Shown here: in pieces, positions 27,027 to 35,675 of the stretch | Layout of the letters: each line of letters begins with the position of its first letter | How positions within the stretch are numbered: the stretch's first letter is position 1 | Origin: Uliginosibacterium sp. 31-16 | Lineage (GTDB): Bacteria > Pseudomonadota > Gammaproteobacteria > Burkholderiales > Rhodocyclaceae | Assembly (NCBI RefSeq): GCF_030730865.1 | Contig: NZ_JAVALZ010000001.1 | Location: 1,426,001 to 1,490,000 of the forward strand | Reading direction: 5' to 3' | DNA length: 64,000 bases | Program-made: the position numbers and the translations under genes | Notes under the pieces: generated by a model | The model's input: the letters and a program-made list of their open reading frames with translations, nothing else | What the model was told of the DNA's origin: nothing | Database searches by the model: none

Positions 27027-27794
27027 ATGATGTTGTCCGGTCTTTTTTCCCCGCTGCGCCGGGTGCACTCCTTCCTTGCCTTGCGTCTGGGTCTTGGCAC
27101 CCTGGCGCTGGGCTGTCTGGTGTGGACCCTGTTTTCCCTGCCACTGACCTTCGTGCTGTCCCGTCGTCAGGGGATCTGGTTGGGGCGCTGGGTGGCCTGT
27201 CTGGGTTTCCGGCTGTATCTGGGGTTTCTGTGGTTGACGGGGGTCGGGCGTTTCGATCTCAAGGCGCTGGACGAGCTGCGCGATGCCGGACCACTCATCA
27301 TTGCCCCGAATCACCCGGGCCTGCTGGATGCCGTGATGGTCATCTCGCGTCTGCCCAATGTGGCCTGCGTGCTCAAGGCCAGCCTTCTGGATAACGTGCT
27401 GTGGGGCGCTGGTTCGCGCCTGGCCGGCTATGTGCGTAACGACTGGTTCATCGGTTCGATCAATCTGGCCGTGGCTGACTTGCAGCGAGGCAGTCAGTTG
27501 TTGCTGTTTCCGGAAGGCACGCGTACCGAAAATCCTCCGCGGCTCAATGATTTCCGGGCCGGCGTGGCCTATGTGGCACATCGTGCCGGAGTGCCGATCC
27601 AGACCGTCCTGATCGAACAGGACACGCGTTTCCTGGGCAAGGGCTGGCCCCTGTTCAAACGTCCCGATATGCCGATGCGTTTCCGGGTGCGATTGGGGAG
27701 GCGTTTTGAAGCGCCATCCAGCCCGGAAGCTTTCACTCACACCTTGCAAGACTATTTCGAGCAAGAGTTGAATCCCGCAAATCAAAGCACCTGA
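27027..27794 (+). CDS. Lysophospholipid acyltransferase family protein (PlsC type)
   Basis: A 255-residue membrane-associated protein. The HX4D motif lies in PNHPGLLDAVM, and LFPEGTRTE and a conserved GVPIQ block follow. It would transfer an acyl group, probably the aryl polyene chain, to a lipid head. It begins 5 bases after the MipA stop. GTG 27024, ATG 27027 and ATG 27030 are all possible starts and no ribosome-binding site decides between them. It is the first of two acyltransferases in the cluster; the other (38575) is of LpxL type. Confidence 0.87.
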   Translation: MMLSGLFSPLRRVHSFLALRLGLGTLALGCLVWTLFSLPLTFVLSRRQGIWLGRWVACLGFRLYLGFLWLTGVGRFDLKALDELRDAGPLIIAPNHPGLLDAVMVISRLPNVACVLKASLLDNVLWGAGSRLAGYVRNDWFIGSINLAVADLQRGSQLLLFPEGTRTENPPRLNDFRAGVAYVAHRAGVPIQTVLIEQDTRFLGKGWPLFKRPDMPMRFRVRLGRRFEAPSSPEAFTHTLQDYFEQELNPANQST

Positions 27795-27798
27795 ACCG

Positions 27799-28563
27799 AT
27801 GCCCGTCAGCTCCACTAGCCATCTCGTCCTGATCCCCAGTTACAACCCCGGCGCCAAGGTGCTGGAAACCGTGCGTGCCGCACGGGCCCAATGGGAGCCC
27901 GTGTGGGTCGTGGTCGATGGCAGCACTGATGGCACGACGGATGCCCTGCTTGATCTGGCCAATGATGATCCTGGCCTGCATGTGCTGGTGCTGCCGGAGA
28001 ATCGCGGCAAGGGCGCCGCCGTGCTGTACGGCCTGGATGAAGCCAGCCGGCATGGCTTCACGCATGCCCTGACCATGGATTCGGATGGCCAGCATCCGGC
28101 AGACCTGATTCCCGCCTTCATGGCAGCCTCACAGGCCGCACCGGCTTGCATGGTGCTGGGTGTGCCGGTGTTCGACGCCAGTGCGCCAGCCCTGCGCGTG
28201 AAGGGCCGCAAGATTTCCAACTGGTGGGCCAATCTCGAAACCCTGTGGATGGGCATCGGCGATTCGCTCTACGGATTTCGCGTCTATCCGGTTGGGCCGT
28301 TGCGGGCCGTCATGCGTGGCCAGCGCTGGATGCGGCGTTTCGATTTCGACCCGGAGGCGGTCGTGCGTCTGTGCTGGCGCGGTGTGCGACCGGTGAATCT
28401 GGCGGCTCCGGTCAAATACCTGAGCGCGGATGAAGGGGGCGTTTCCCACTTCAATTACTGGCGCGACAACCGTCTGCTTACCTGGATGCATATCCGTCTG
28501 ATGTTCGGCTTCGCCTTACGCCTGCCCGTGCTGGCATTTCACAAACTGTTTCCATATTCCTGA
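27799..28563 (+). CDS. Glycosyltransferase family 2
   Basis: A 254-residue GT-A protein. It has LIPSYNPGAKV at the nucleotide-binding start, VVVDGSTDGTTD, and ENRGKGAAVLYGLDEA. The DxD-like metal motif is MDSDGQHPAD, and FDFDPEAVVRLCWRG follows. It has no large membrane domain, unlike dolichol-P-type synthases. Such enzymes are common in aryl polyene clusters and probably glycosylate the lipid head group. It is four bases after the acyltransferase gene. Confidence 0.9.
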   Translation: MPVSSTSHLVLIPSYNPGAKVLETVRAARAQWEPVWVVVDGSTDGTTDALLDLANDDPGLHVLVLPENRGKGAAVLYGLDEASRHGFTHALTMDSDGQHPADLIPAFMAASQAAPACMVLGVPVFDASAPALRVKGRKISNWWANLETLWMGIGDSLYGFRVYPVGPLRAVMRGQRWMRRFDFDPEAVVRLCWRGVRPVNLAAPVKYLSADEGGVSHFNYWRDNRLLTWMHIRLMFGFALRLPVLAFHKLFPYS

Positions 28564-28574
28564 TCAGGATTTCC

Positions 28575-29348
28575 ATGTCTACCAATCCGCAAGTCCAGCC
28601 TGCCAATGCGCCGCACGTTCCGCTGACCGACTACTACGCCAGCGAACAGGAGCGCGCCGGCTTCGTACGCGAGATGTTTGACAGTACGGCGGAGGATTAC
28701 GACCGTATGGAGCACATCCTCGGTTTTGGCACCGGACCGACCTATCGCGGCGAGGCGCTGGAGCGTGCGGGTCTCAGGGCTGGCATGCGGATTGTTGATG
28801 TCGGCACCGGCACCGGTCTGGTCGCCCGCGAAGCAGCGCGCATTACCGGAGATGTGGCCCTGGTGATTGGCGTGGACCCCAGCCCCGGCATGATGGCCGC
28901 GGCAAAACTGCCTGCCGGACTGCAGCTGGTTGAAGGCCGCGCCGAAGCGATCCCCTTCCCCGACGCCAGTTTCGACTTCCTGTCGATGGGCTACGCACTT
29001 CGCCACATCAGTGATCTGTCGGTCGCTTTCAAGGAGTTCCATCGCGTCATGAAACCGGGCGCGAAGCTTTGCCTGCTGGAGATTACCTGTCCGGAATCCA
29101 CGCTGGGGCGCTTCCTGCTCAAGATCTACATGAAGGGCATCGTGCCGATGCTGGCCTATGTCGTCGGTCGCCAGAAGCAGGGCACCAGCAAGCTGTGGCG
29201 TTACTACTGGGACACCATCGAAGCCTGTGTGCCACCGAAGCAGGTGGTTGCCACACTCGAGGCTGCCGGTTTCGTCATGGCACGTCGGCACATCGAGCAC
29301 AAGGGCCTGTCGATTCTGGCCGAGTACCAGGCGACCAAGCTGGAGTAA
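28575..29348 (+). CDS. Class I SAM-dependent methyltransferase (UbiE-like)
   Basis: A 257-residue protein with motif I VDVGTGTGLVAREAA, post-I GVDPSPGMM, and motif II/III SFDFLSMGYALRHISD and LLEITCPES. It resembles the UbiE/COQ5 C-methyltransferase group. As the last gene of the plus-strand pigment operon, it probably methylates the aryl head group or polyene. A strong terminator follows. Confidence 0.88.
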   Translation: MSTNPQVQPANAPHVPLTDYYASEQERAGFVREMFDSTAEDYDRMEHILGFGTGPTYRGEALERAGLRAGMRIVDVGTGTGLVAREAARITGDVALVIGVDPSPGMMAAAKLPAGLQLVEGRAEAIPFPDASFDFLSMGYALRHISDLSVAFKEFHRVMKPGAKLCLLEITCPESTLGRFLLKIYMKGIVPMLAYVVGRQKQGTSKLWRYYWDTIEACVPPKQVVATLEAAGFVMARRHIEHKGLSILAEYQATKLE

Positions 29349-29370
29349 GGCTTGCCCTTGCCAGCCGGAA

Positions 29371-29404
29371 AAAAAGCCCGTCAGTTATTGCTGACGGGCT
29401 TTTT
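29371..29404. terminator. Bidirectional terminator at the pigment-cluster convergence
   Basis: The stem AAAAAGCCCGTCAG (29371-29384) pairs with CTGACGGGCTTTTT (29391-29404) around TTATTG. It separates the plus operon from the minus-strand barrel gene and serves both directions. Confidence 0.92.
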
Positions 29405-29422
29405 CATGAGGATGGCTGGCGA

Positions 29423-30055
29423 TCAGAAACGCCCTTCGACGCCCGCGTACATCAGGCCGTAATCGGCCGATTTTGAGAAGCTCGCGCCGTCGGCACGCTC
29501 GATCTCATATTTGGCGCCGCCAAAGTGCTCATAGGCCAGGCGAACCGCGAAGTTCTTGCTGGCATGCCAGCGAGCGCCCACACCGCCGGACACGACGATC
29601 TTGCGCGTTGTTTTGTCTGGCAGGGACGAGCAGTACAGATCCTCACAGTGATATTTCTGCGAGACGATGCCGGGGCCGATTTTCGCGTCGATGCTGAACT
29701 TGTCACCCAGCGGAAGAATGCCGACTACATTGAGGCCGAACGCCTTGGCTGCCAGCGAGTCGCTGACGCTGTAACCATCCCAGTCACGGCCCGAGGCGAC
29801 ATACTTGCCGAAATCGATGTAGCTGGCTTCGACAGCGACATGTTTGTTGAAGGCATAGCCACCGTACACGATAAAGGCGGCATTGCTGTCTTCCTTCTTG
29901 TCGACCGTCACGTAGTCGGCGAAGGTCTGTGACAGGCGCTCGGCGGCGTTGGAGCGGGTCATGCCTCCGCCAATCCCGAGATACACCTCGGCAGATGCAA
30001 CTGAACTCAGCAGCGACAGGCCGGCCGCAGCCAGCGCGAATTTGGTGCTTTTCAA
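29423..30055 (-). CDS. Outer membrane beta-barrel protein (OmpA-like transmembrane type)
   Basis: A 210-residue protein with a signal peptide (cleavage after VASA, about residue 22). The mature domain starts EVYLGIGGGMT and has alternating strands (FIVYGGYAF, VAVEASYIDFG, ARWHASKNFAVRLAYEHFG). It ends in the C-terminal phenylalanine typical of barrel proteins. An insertion with two cysteines (YHCEDLYC) may form a loop disulfide. It stands 128 bases after fabG and may have its own promoter, so membership in the pigment operon is uncertain. Confidence 0.83.
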   Translation of the reverse strand: MKSTKFALAAAGLSLLSSVASAEVYLGIGGGMTRSNAAERLSQTFADYVTVDKKEDSNAAFIVYGGYAFNKHVAVEASYIDFGKYVASGRDWDGYSVSDSLAAKAFGLNVVGILPLGDKFSIDAKIGPGIVSQKYHCEDLYCSSLPDKTTRKIVVSGGVGARWHASKNFAVRLAYEHFGGAKYEIERADGASFSKSADYGLMYAGVEGRF

Positions 30056-30183
30056 GACAAAGACCCCCGGAAAATGGATTTTCAGCGCAAGCGGTTGGGT
30101 GCGCAGGCCGGATTCTAGGGGAGGCGCCCGGCGACAAGTTGACGAGCATTCAAGTCAGTGCCCGAATGCCCGGAAGGGCAGTG

Positions 30184-30903
30184 TCAGATCATCCCGCCGT
30201 TGATGGAGATGACCTGTCCGGTGATGTAGGCCGCGGCGTCGGAAGCGAGGAAGGCGACCAGTTCGGCGACCTCTTCCGGCTGGCCGGCGCGTTTCATCGG
30301 CACCAGTTGCTTGATCGCGTCGGCATCAAAGACATCTTTCGTCATGTCCGAGGTGATGATGCCTGGCGCCACGGCGTTGACCGTGATGTTGCGGCTGGCC
30401 AGTTCCAGTGCCAGCGATTTGCTCGCAGCGTGCAACGCGCCCTTGGCGGCCGAGTAATTCACCTGGCCGCGGTTGCCGGTGATGCCGGCTATCGACGAGA
30501 TGCTGATGATGCGGCCCCAGCGCGCGCGGATCATCGGCATGGTGAGCGGCTGGGTCACATTGAAGAAGCCGTTGAGGGATACGTCGAGCACGCTGTCCCA
30601 CTGTGCACGGCTCATGCCGGGGAAGACGGCATCGTCGTGAATGCCGGCGTTGTTAACCAGAATCTGGATCGGACCTGCCTGCAGAGCCTCTTCCAGCGCG
30701 GATTGCGTGGCTTCCCCATCGCAGATGTCGAACTGCAGCGCCTCTGCGGACAGACCCTCTGCACACAGGCTCTGCGCAAGGCTCTGCGCGGCATCGAGAT
30801 TCTTGTTGGCGTGAATGATGACGTGCAGGCCGCAGCGGGCAAGCTTGCGGCAGATGGCCGCGCCAATGGCGCCACTGCCACCGGTAACGAGCGCGCGTTT
30901 CAT
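30184..30903 (-). CDS. fabG: 3-ketoacyl-ACP reductase, FabG type
   Basis: A 239-residue short-chain dehydrogenase. The Rossmann motif is VTGGSGAIG (6-14), then NNAG, and the catalytic S137-Y150-K154 (ISISSIAG and VNYSAAKG). The C-terminal GQVISINGGMI is typical of FabG. It is the last biosynthetic gene of the minus-strand pigment operon and probably reduces each ketoacyl intermediate of the aryl polyene chain. The 45-base gap to the dehydratase gene is small. Confidence 0.9.
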   Translation of the reverse strand: MKRALVTGGSGAIGAAICRKLARCGLHVIIHANKNLDAAQSLAQSLCAEGLSAEALQFDICDGEATQSALEEALQAGPIQILVNNAGIHDDAVFPGMSRAQWDSVLDVSLNGFFNVTQPLTMPMIRARWGRIISISSIAGITGNRGQVNYSAAKGALHAASKSLALELASRNITVNAVAPGIITSDMTKDVFDADAIKQLVPMKRAGQPEEVAELVAFLASDAAAYITGQVISINGGMI

Positions 30904-30948
30904 GACCGTACTCCTGTGATGTGAGGTCGGCGCAGCCTTCGGTCGCGC

Positions 30949-31395
30949 CTAAAGGTTGCTGCCTGCATCCAGCATTACGCTGGCACGACCGGAAACGAGA
31001 ACGGCGCCTGCCGCTTCGACGCGGAAGGCATACATCTGGTGGTTGCCGGCGTCTGACAGGCATTCAGCGTGCACATCGAGTCCGTCCGCCACGTCGAGCT
31101 GGCTGACGTGAAACTCGACTTCGCGCACGCTGGTGAGGAAACCGGCGCGTGGCGCAGTGCCCGCTCCGGCGCGCAGTGCGCCATGTACAGCCATGGCCTG
31201 CGCGGCGTATTCGATGGCGTTGGCAGTACCGAGGCGGCCAGCAGCGCGCAGCGGGTTGTCGCTCAGGCGATGGCTGCTGGCGATGCAGTGAATCCGTTCC
31301 TGTGACCAGTCTGCGACGCCATCAAGCAGACACATGCTGCCCTGGTGGGGAATGCGGGTCGCAATCCAGGCGCGGTCCGGGAGCGCCTGGCTCAT
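30949..31395 (-). CDS. Hotdog-fold 3-hydroxyacyl dehydratase-like protein
   Basis: A 148-residue protein of ApeP/FabZ-like type. Near the N-terminus is IPHQGSMCLLDGVADW, whose histidine matches the catalytic one. NAIEYAAQAMAVHGAL supplies the catalytic glutamate, and a late GRASVML strand follows. These enzymes remove water from 3-hydroxyacyl-ACP to build the conjugated double bonds. Its ATG overlaps the preceding ketosynthase-like gene by 4 bases. Confidence 0.85.
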   Translation of the reverse strand: MSQALPDRAWIATRIPHQGSMCLLDGVADWSQERIHCIASSHRLSDNPLRAAGRLGTANAIEYAAQAMAVHGALRAGAGTAPRAGFLTSVREVEFHVSQLDVADGLDVHAECLSDAGNHQMYAFRVEAAGAVLVSGRASVMLDAGSNL

Positions 31396-32186
31396 GCCGT
31401 CACCTCGATGGCGAGGCTCAGGTGCTCCAGATAGTCGATGACGACCCGGCCGGGTGCATTGCGCGCCAGTCGTTGCAGCAGCGGCAGGGCTCGTGCGACC
31501 GGAATACTCTGGCGCAGGGATTCGAGCGTGGCGTCGGTGCAGCGGTCGGGTGCTTTTTCGCTCAGGCCGATGTTCAGGCAGGCAAGGCTGGTGGTGCTGC
31601 GTGCCGGGCGCAGCAGCAGGGCAAGGCCGAAGGGATAGGGGATCGGCCGCAGCGAGTACAGCGGGTCGGGGTAGGCCGTGTCGTAGGCCAGCAGCAGACA
31701 GGGCTGGCCGCTTGCCAGAGCCTGGCTGGCGGCTTCAAGCAAGCCCGCGCCGAATGTGGCATCCAGCGCGCACAGGCTGGTGGACGGCGCCATGCAATGG
31801 GTGGCGATGCTCCAGTAGCCCGATGGCGCGTTGTGCACCGAGTTGTGGAAGCGCGTCGGCGAAATCTGGCGGTCGTCCGAGGCCAGGGTTTCGAGAATGG
31901 CGTGGCAGTTGTCGCAATCGCCACCGGTCGAGGAGAACACTGCCGCGAGGTTTGCCGGATCGACGCCGGCCTGCTGCGCGGCTTCAAAGCCGATGGCCAT
32001 CGACAGCTTGATCGGCACTCCCACCCGTCTGCGCTCGGCCGGCGGCAGAGCCTCGGCTGCCGGCAGCACGGTGGGACTGAGTTCGACGGGCCGCGTGCCC
32101 GCCAGCGAGTCGCGGCTGGCCGCCCAACCCGCCATGCCCGGCCCGCACAGGCCGATGCCGTCCAGATACACACGGAGCGCGCTCAT
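31392..32186 (-). CDS. Beta-ketoacyl synthase-like chain length factor
   Basis: A 264-residue ketosynthase N-terminal-domain protein. FSSTGGDCDNCHAIL and NSVHNAPSGYWSIA lie where normal ketosynthases carry the catalytic core. The active-site cysteine region is replaced by STSLCALDATFGAGLLEA, and the protein stops well short of the full 400 residues. This matches the truncated partner found next to true ketosynthases in aryl polyene clusters, where the heterodimer sets chain length. It overlaps both neighbours by 4 bases. Confidence 0.85.
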   Translation of the reverse strand: MSALRVYLDGIGLCGPGMAGWAASRDSLAGTRPVELSPTVLPAAEALPPAERRRVGVPIKLSMAIGFEAAQQAGVDPANLAAVFSSTGGDCDNCHAILETLASDDRQISPTRFHNSVHNAPSGYWSIATHCMAPSTSLCALDATFGAGLLEAASQALASGQPCLLLAYDTAYPDPLYSLRPIPYPFGLALLLRPARSTTSLACLNIGLSEKAPDRCTDATLESLRQSIPVARALPLLQRLARNAPGRVVIDYLEHLSLAIEVTA

Positions 32187-33376
32187 GCCATCACCTTTGA
32201 CAGGACAATGCTGCAGTTGCTGCCGCCGAAGCCGAAAGAATTGCTCAGGGTGTGGCGCATCGGGATCGTGAGGTTGGTGAGCAGGTAATGACTGGCCAGG
32301 CGCGGGTCCACTTCGGTGGTGCCGACGCCGCCAGGGGCGAGGTCATGCTGCAGGGCCAGCGCACAGATGATCGCTTCGGCGCCGCCAGCGGCACCCAGCG
32401 TGTGGCCGGTATGGCCTTTGGTCGAGCTGCAGGGTGTGGCCGTGCCGAACAGACCGCTGACGCCCTTGTCTTCGGCCGCGTCATTGCTGGGCGTCGAGGT
32501 GCCATGCAGGTTGATGTAATCAATGTCCGTCGGGGTCAGGCCGGCCATGTCCAGTGCAGCCTGCATTGCCAGACGGGCCCCCAGCCCTTCCGGATGCGGC
32601 GAGGACATGTGGTGAGCATCGCTTGATTCACCGATGCCGCTCATCACGATCTCGCCGGGGCGGGCCAGCTCACCGGCTTCGACGAGGATGAAGGCCGCTG
32701 CTTCACCAATCGAGATGCCGTCGCGGTGTGCATCAAAGGGCTTGCAGGCCGTCGGCGACACCAGTTGCAGCGAGTTGAAGCCGTACAGCGTAGTCAGACA
32801 CAGCGAATCGACACCGCCAACGATGGCGGCATCGATCAGCCCGGCGGCGATCATGCGCTGAGCGCTGCCGAATACCTTGGCCGAGGACGAGCAGGCCGTT
32901 GACACCACGAAGGCCGGGCCGCGCAGGTCGAAGTAATGACGCACGAAATCAGCCACCGAGTAGCTGTTGTGGGTGTGACGGTAATCATGGTTGGCGGGCA
33001 GATGGCCGCTGACCGGATCGCGGTGACGATAGGCAATTTCAGTGCTGAGGATGCCTGAAGTACTGGTACCCAGGAATACGCCGACACGGGTCGCGCCGTA
33101 CTTGGCGATAGCGCTGCGGACGGCCTCGGCAAAGCCGTCCGTTTCCAGTGCAAGCTGAGCCAGGCGGTTGTTGCGACAATCGAATTGCGCCAGATCCGCA
33201 CGTACCGGCAGGTCATCCAGACCGCCGACTTCGCCGATGCAGGTATCCAGATCGACGGTCTCCCAGTGCTTGTGGGCCAGACCGCTGCGCTGCGCGCGCA
33301 GTGCTTCCAGGGTGGGCGCCAGGCCGGTGCCCAGCGCACTGCTCAGGGTGAAGGATGAAAGTCGCAGGGCGGGCAC
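32183..33376 (-). CDS. Beta-ketoacyl-ACP synthase (aryl polyene chain elongation)
   Basis: A 397-residue condensing enzyme with C162 in VSTACSSSAK, histidines in NLHGTSTPSNDAAE and STKGHTGHTLGAAGG, and C-terminal SNSFGFGGSNCSIVL. The triad is complete. The downstream overlapping gene encodes its apparent chain-length partner. It lies 32 bases after the methyltransferase gene. Confidence 0.92.
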   Translation of the reverse strand: MPALRLSSFTLSSALGTGLAPTLEALRAQRSGLAHKHWETVDLDTCIGEVGGLDDLPVRADLAQFDCRNNRLAQLALETDGFAEAVRSAIAKYGATRVGVFLGTSTSGILSTEIAYRHRDPVSGHLPANHDYRHTHNSYSVADFVRHYFDLRGPAFVVSTACSSSAKVFGSAQRMIAAGLIDAAIVGGVDSLCLTTLYGFNSLQLVSPTACKPFDAHRDGISIGEAAAFILVEAGELARPGEIVMSGIGESSDAHHMSSPHPEGLGARLAMQAALDMAGLTPTDIDYINLHGTSTPSNDAAEDKGVSGLFGTATPCSSTKGHTGHTLGAAGGAEAIICALALQHDLAPGGVGTTEVDPRLASHYLLTNLTIPMRHTLSNSFGFGGSNCSIVLSKVMA

Positions 33377-33408
33377 ACAGACTCCGGATCAAGAATTCAG
33401 GCTGGATT

Positions 33409-34173
33409 TTAACCGATGCGGCCTTCGGCCTCCGTGACGTGGCCCAAGTTGCCGGAAAGTTTTGCGACCAGCATCACGTTGGCGAAGGGATTGGCGCCAT
33501 TCATGGGTTCGGTGCGGACTTCAAACCCACGCGCCTCCAGGATGCGTACCCATTCGGCGAGTGGGCGACACCACATGCGTGGCAGGCGATGGCCTTGCAC
33601 GAAAGAGATCGAGCGGTCGACCAGCTGGCTGATGCGAAAGCGCAGACCGCCCTCGGCATCGCCGACGCGGGTCAGGAACAGGCAGCCCGGGCCGAGTGCG
33701 GCACGGATCTGGTCGAGCACCTTGTCCTGCTCCGGATAGTCGACGTAATGGAGCACGTCGAGAATCGCCACGACGTCAATGTTGCTGAAGTCAGCACGGC
33801 GCATGTCGCCCTGGGCCAGCTCAACGCGCCCCGGATAGACCGGCTGCAGCGCACGGTTGCCAGCTTCGGGCTCGCGGCCCATCAATTCGAGGCCGCGAAA
33901 ATGCAGACCGCGCGGGGGCGGTGGGGCATTGGCAGGCCAGAGTCCGTCGGCAGCCATTTTTTCGGCGGCCAGAAACCACGCGGCGAGCAGCCCGCGACCG
34001 CAACCGAGATCGAGGATGCTGGCGTTCGACGGAAAAATCTGCTCGTCGATCAGTGCGGCGAAGATCGGATCTCCGCCGAGCTTGCCGCGGCCCCAGTAGT
34101 AATGAATCACGCCAACGGCCTTGAAGGGGGCGGTAGCAAGCTTGATCAGACGTTTTTTCAGGGCACGTTGCAT
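33409..34173 (-). CDS. SAM-dependent methyltransferase in pigment operon
   Basis: A 254-residue protein with motif I ILDLGCGRGLLAAWFLA, then ELMGREPEAGNRAL, QGDMRRADFSNIDVVAILD and LHYVDYPEQDKVL. The N-terminus is basic and hydrophobic, so it may associate with the membrane. It is a second methyltransferase in the cluster, unrelated in detail to the UbiE-like one. Its target is unknown. Confidence 0.83.
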   Translation of the reverse strand: MQRALKKRLIKLATAPFKAVGVIHYYWGRGKLGGDPIFAALIDEQIFPSNASILDLGCGRGLLAAWFLAAEKMAADGLWPANAPPPPRGLHFRGLELMGREPEAGNRALQPVYPGRVELAQGDMRRADFSNIDVVAILDVLHYVDYPEQDKVLDQIRAALGPGCLFLTRVGDAEGGLRFRISQLVDRSISFVQGHRLPRMWCRPLAEWVRILEARGFEVRTEPMNGANPFANVMLVAKLSGNLGHVTEAEGRIG

Positions 34174-34182
34174 GACAGGACT

Positions 34183-35001
34183 TTAACGTGAACGTCGCTC
34201 GGCGACTCGGTCTGGCAGAAAGGCGGGCACAAGCTGGCGCTCGGTCAGCGCCGCCAGCAGGCGTGGCAGTACCGCGAGAATCACCGGCTCGCCTGCCGGC
34301 GTGCGGGCGGCGTGCCCGTCGTGCAGCAGCAGGATGTCGCCTGCTGCCAGTCCACGGGTGAGGCGGGCCAGCACGGCATCGGCATCTCCCGTGCGGGTGT
34401 CATAGCCGCGCCGGGTCCAGCTCGCCAGATGCAGCCCGAGGCGCTGTAATGCCGGGTCGAGGAATGGGTTGCGCAGGCCCGCAAGCGCCCGGAAGTACTG
34501 CGGGCGTCGTCCGCTCAGGGCCGCCAGCGTGTCTTGCGCATCGCCGACTTCGCGTGCCCAGCCGCGCGGGCCATACAGTGAAGCGTGTTTGCGGTGATGC
34601 TGGCCATGGTTCTCGATGCGATGGCCCGCGGCAACAATCGCCTGTATCAGTGCAGGGTGCCTGGCGGCGCGCTCGCCGATGCAGAAGAACGTGGCACATG
34701 CGCGCTGCGAGGCGAGGATGGCCAGCACGCGCGGGGTGACTTCGGGGTCCGGACCGTCATCGATGGTGAGCGCCACTTCCTTGCGGGCGATGGCCTCGGC
34801 TGGCAAGCGGGTGAGGTTGGGGCCGAGCAGGCTGCAGCGCGGCAGCATGCCGGCGACGACCACGCCTGCATGGCTTGCCAGCAATATGCCCAGCGCCCAG
34901 GGCCAGGCGTCCGGTCGGGCAAGCCATCCTGCAAGCGCGCCAAGGTGCACCAGGGCCGACAGGAGGATGAACGGAGAGGGGCGCCAGGCGGGCTTCTTCA
35001 A
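34183..35001 (-). CDS. Polysaccharide deacetylase family protein (NodB domain)
   Basis: A 272-residue protein with two N-terminal membrane segments, then a NodB-type domain. Motif 1 is ALTIDDGPDPEVTP (about residues 78-90) and motif 2 is HRIENHGQHHRKHA. Motif 3 is altered (FRALAGLRNP in place of RxPxG). I placed the start at the TTG at 35001. GGGGAGG lies 4 bases upstream, and TTGA overlaps the hydrolase stop. Longer readings run into the hydrolase gene. A deacetylase inside an aryl polyene operon suggests head-group tailoring. Confidence 0.8.
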   Translation of the reverse strand: MKKPAWRPSPFILLSALVHLGALAGWLARPDAWPWALGILLASHAGVVVAGMLPRCSLLGPNLTRLPAEAIARKEVALTIDDGPDPEVTPRVLAILASQRACATFFCIGERAARHPALIQAIVAAGHRIENHGQHHRKHASLYGPRGWAREVGDAQDTLAALSGRRPQYFRALAGLRNPFLDPALQRLGLHLASWTRRGYDTRTGDADAVLARLTRGLAAGDILLLHDGHAARTPAGEPVILAVLPRLLAALTERQLVPAFLPDRVAERRSR

Positions 35002-35675
35002 GCTGCCTCCCCGGAGAGGCCCGCTGTGCGCGGCAGCGCAGCATGGTCCAGCCAGGATGCCCACAGTGCTTGCCAGACGGGCCAGTCGTGAGTCCCGGGC
35101 AGATACTCGACGCGGTCCGTTGGCAGCAGGCCGGCCAGCAGGCGCTGGTTGCGGATGAAGCGATCCTCGCTGCCACAACCGAAGCTCACCGGCAGCGGCG
35201 AACCCGCAGCGGCCTGCTCTACCAGCCAGCGCCAGAACACGCGCTCGTCGCCCTGCGCTGCAGCCGGCGTCGCAGACCAGGCCTGCGGGCCGCCAGCGGC
35301 GCGGATTTCGGCCACGATGTCGCCGGTGCCGGGGTAAGGCGCGAGGAGGTGAATGCCCGCCAGCTCCGCTGCGTGTTCGCTGGCATACAGCAGGGCATTC
35401 ATCGCGCCCAGCGAGATGCCGGCGAGCCAGATTGCGCGATAGCCGGCCGCGCGGGCGGGGCGGATCACGGCTTCATGCAGGCTGCTGACCACCGTGCGCG
35501 CCATGACATGGGTGTAGTTCAGATCGGTGACGAGGATGTCGGCAGCAATGCCCCGGCTGCGCACGGCTTCGATGAAACCGTGCTGCCCGAAGTCCTCCAG
35601 GGTCATCTCCGCACCGGGCAACAGCACCAGCAGGGTGTCCGGACGCGGGGCGAGGCAATCAGTCAGCGTGCGCAT
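34998..35675 (-). CDS. Alpha/beta hydrolase-like protein
   Basis: A 225-residue protein with the start LLVLLPGAEM, nucleophile elbow LAGISLGAMNAL (Ser in GISLG), an aspartate in FGCGSEDRFI, and a histidine in PGTHDWPVW. Together these form a plausible complete catalytic triad. No signal peptide is present. It overlaps the MMPL exporter gene by 17 bases at its start. The closest general class is thioesterase or esterase; a role in releasing the acyl chain is possible but unproven. Confidence 0.75.
   Translation of the reverse strand: MRTLTDCLAPRPDTLLVLLPGAEMTLEDFGQHGFIEAVRSRGIAADILVTDLNYTHVMARTVVSSLHEAVIRPARAAGYRAIWLAGISLGAMNALLYASEHAAELAGIHLLAPYPGTGDIVAEIRAAGGPQAWSATPAAAQGDERVFWRWLVEQAAAGSPLPVSFGCGSEDRFIRNQRLLAGLLPTDRVEYLPGTHDWPVWQALWASWLDHAALPRTAGLSGEAA

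Noticed and set aside
31392-32186. Pseudogene of a ketosynthase
   Set aside because: The short length and missing catalytic residues are normal for the chain-length-factor partner in aryl polyene clusters. The frame is intact, with coupled overlaps on both sides.
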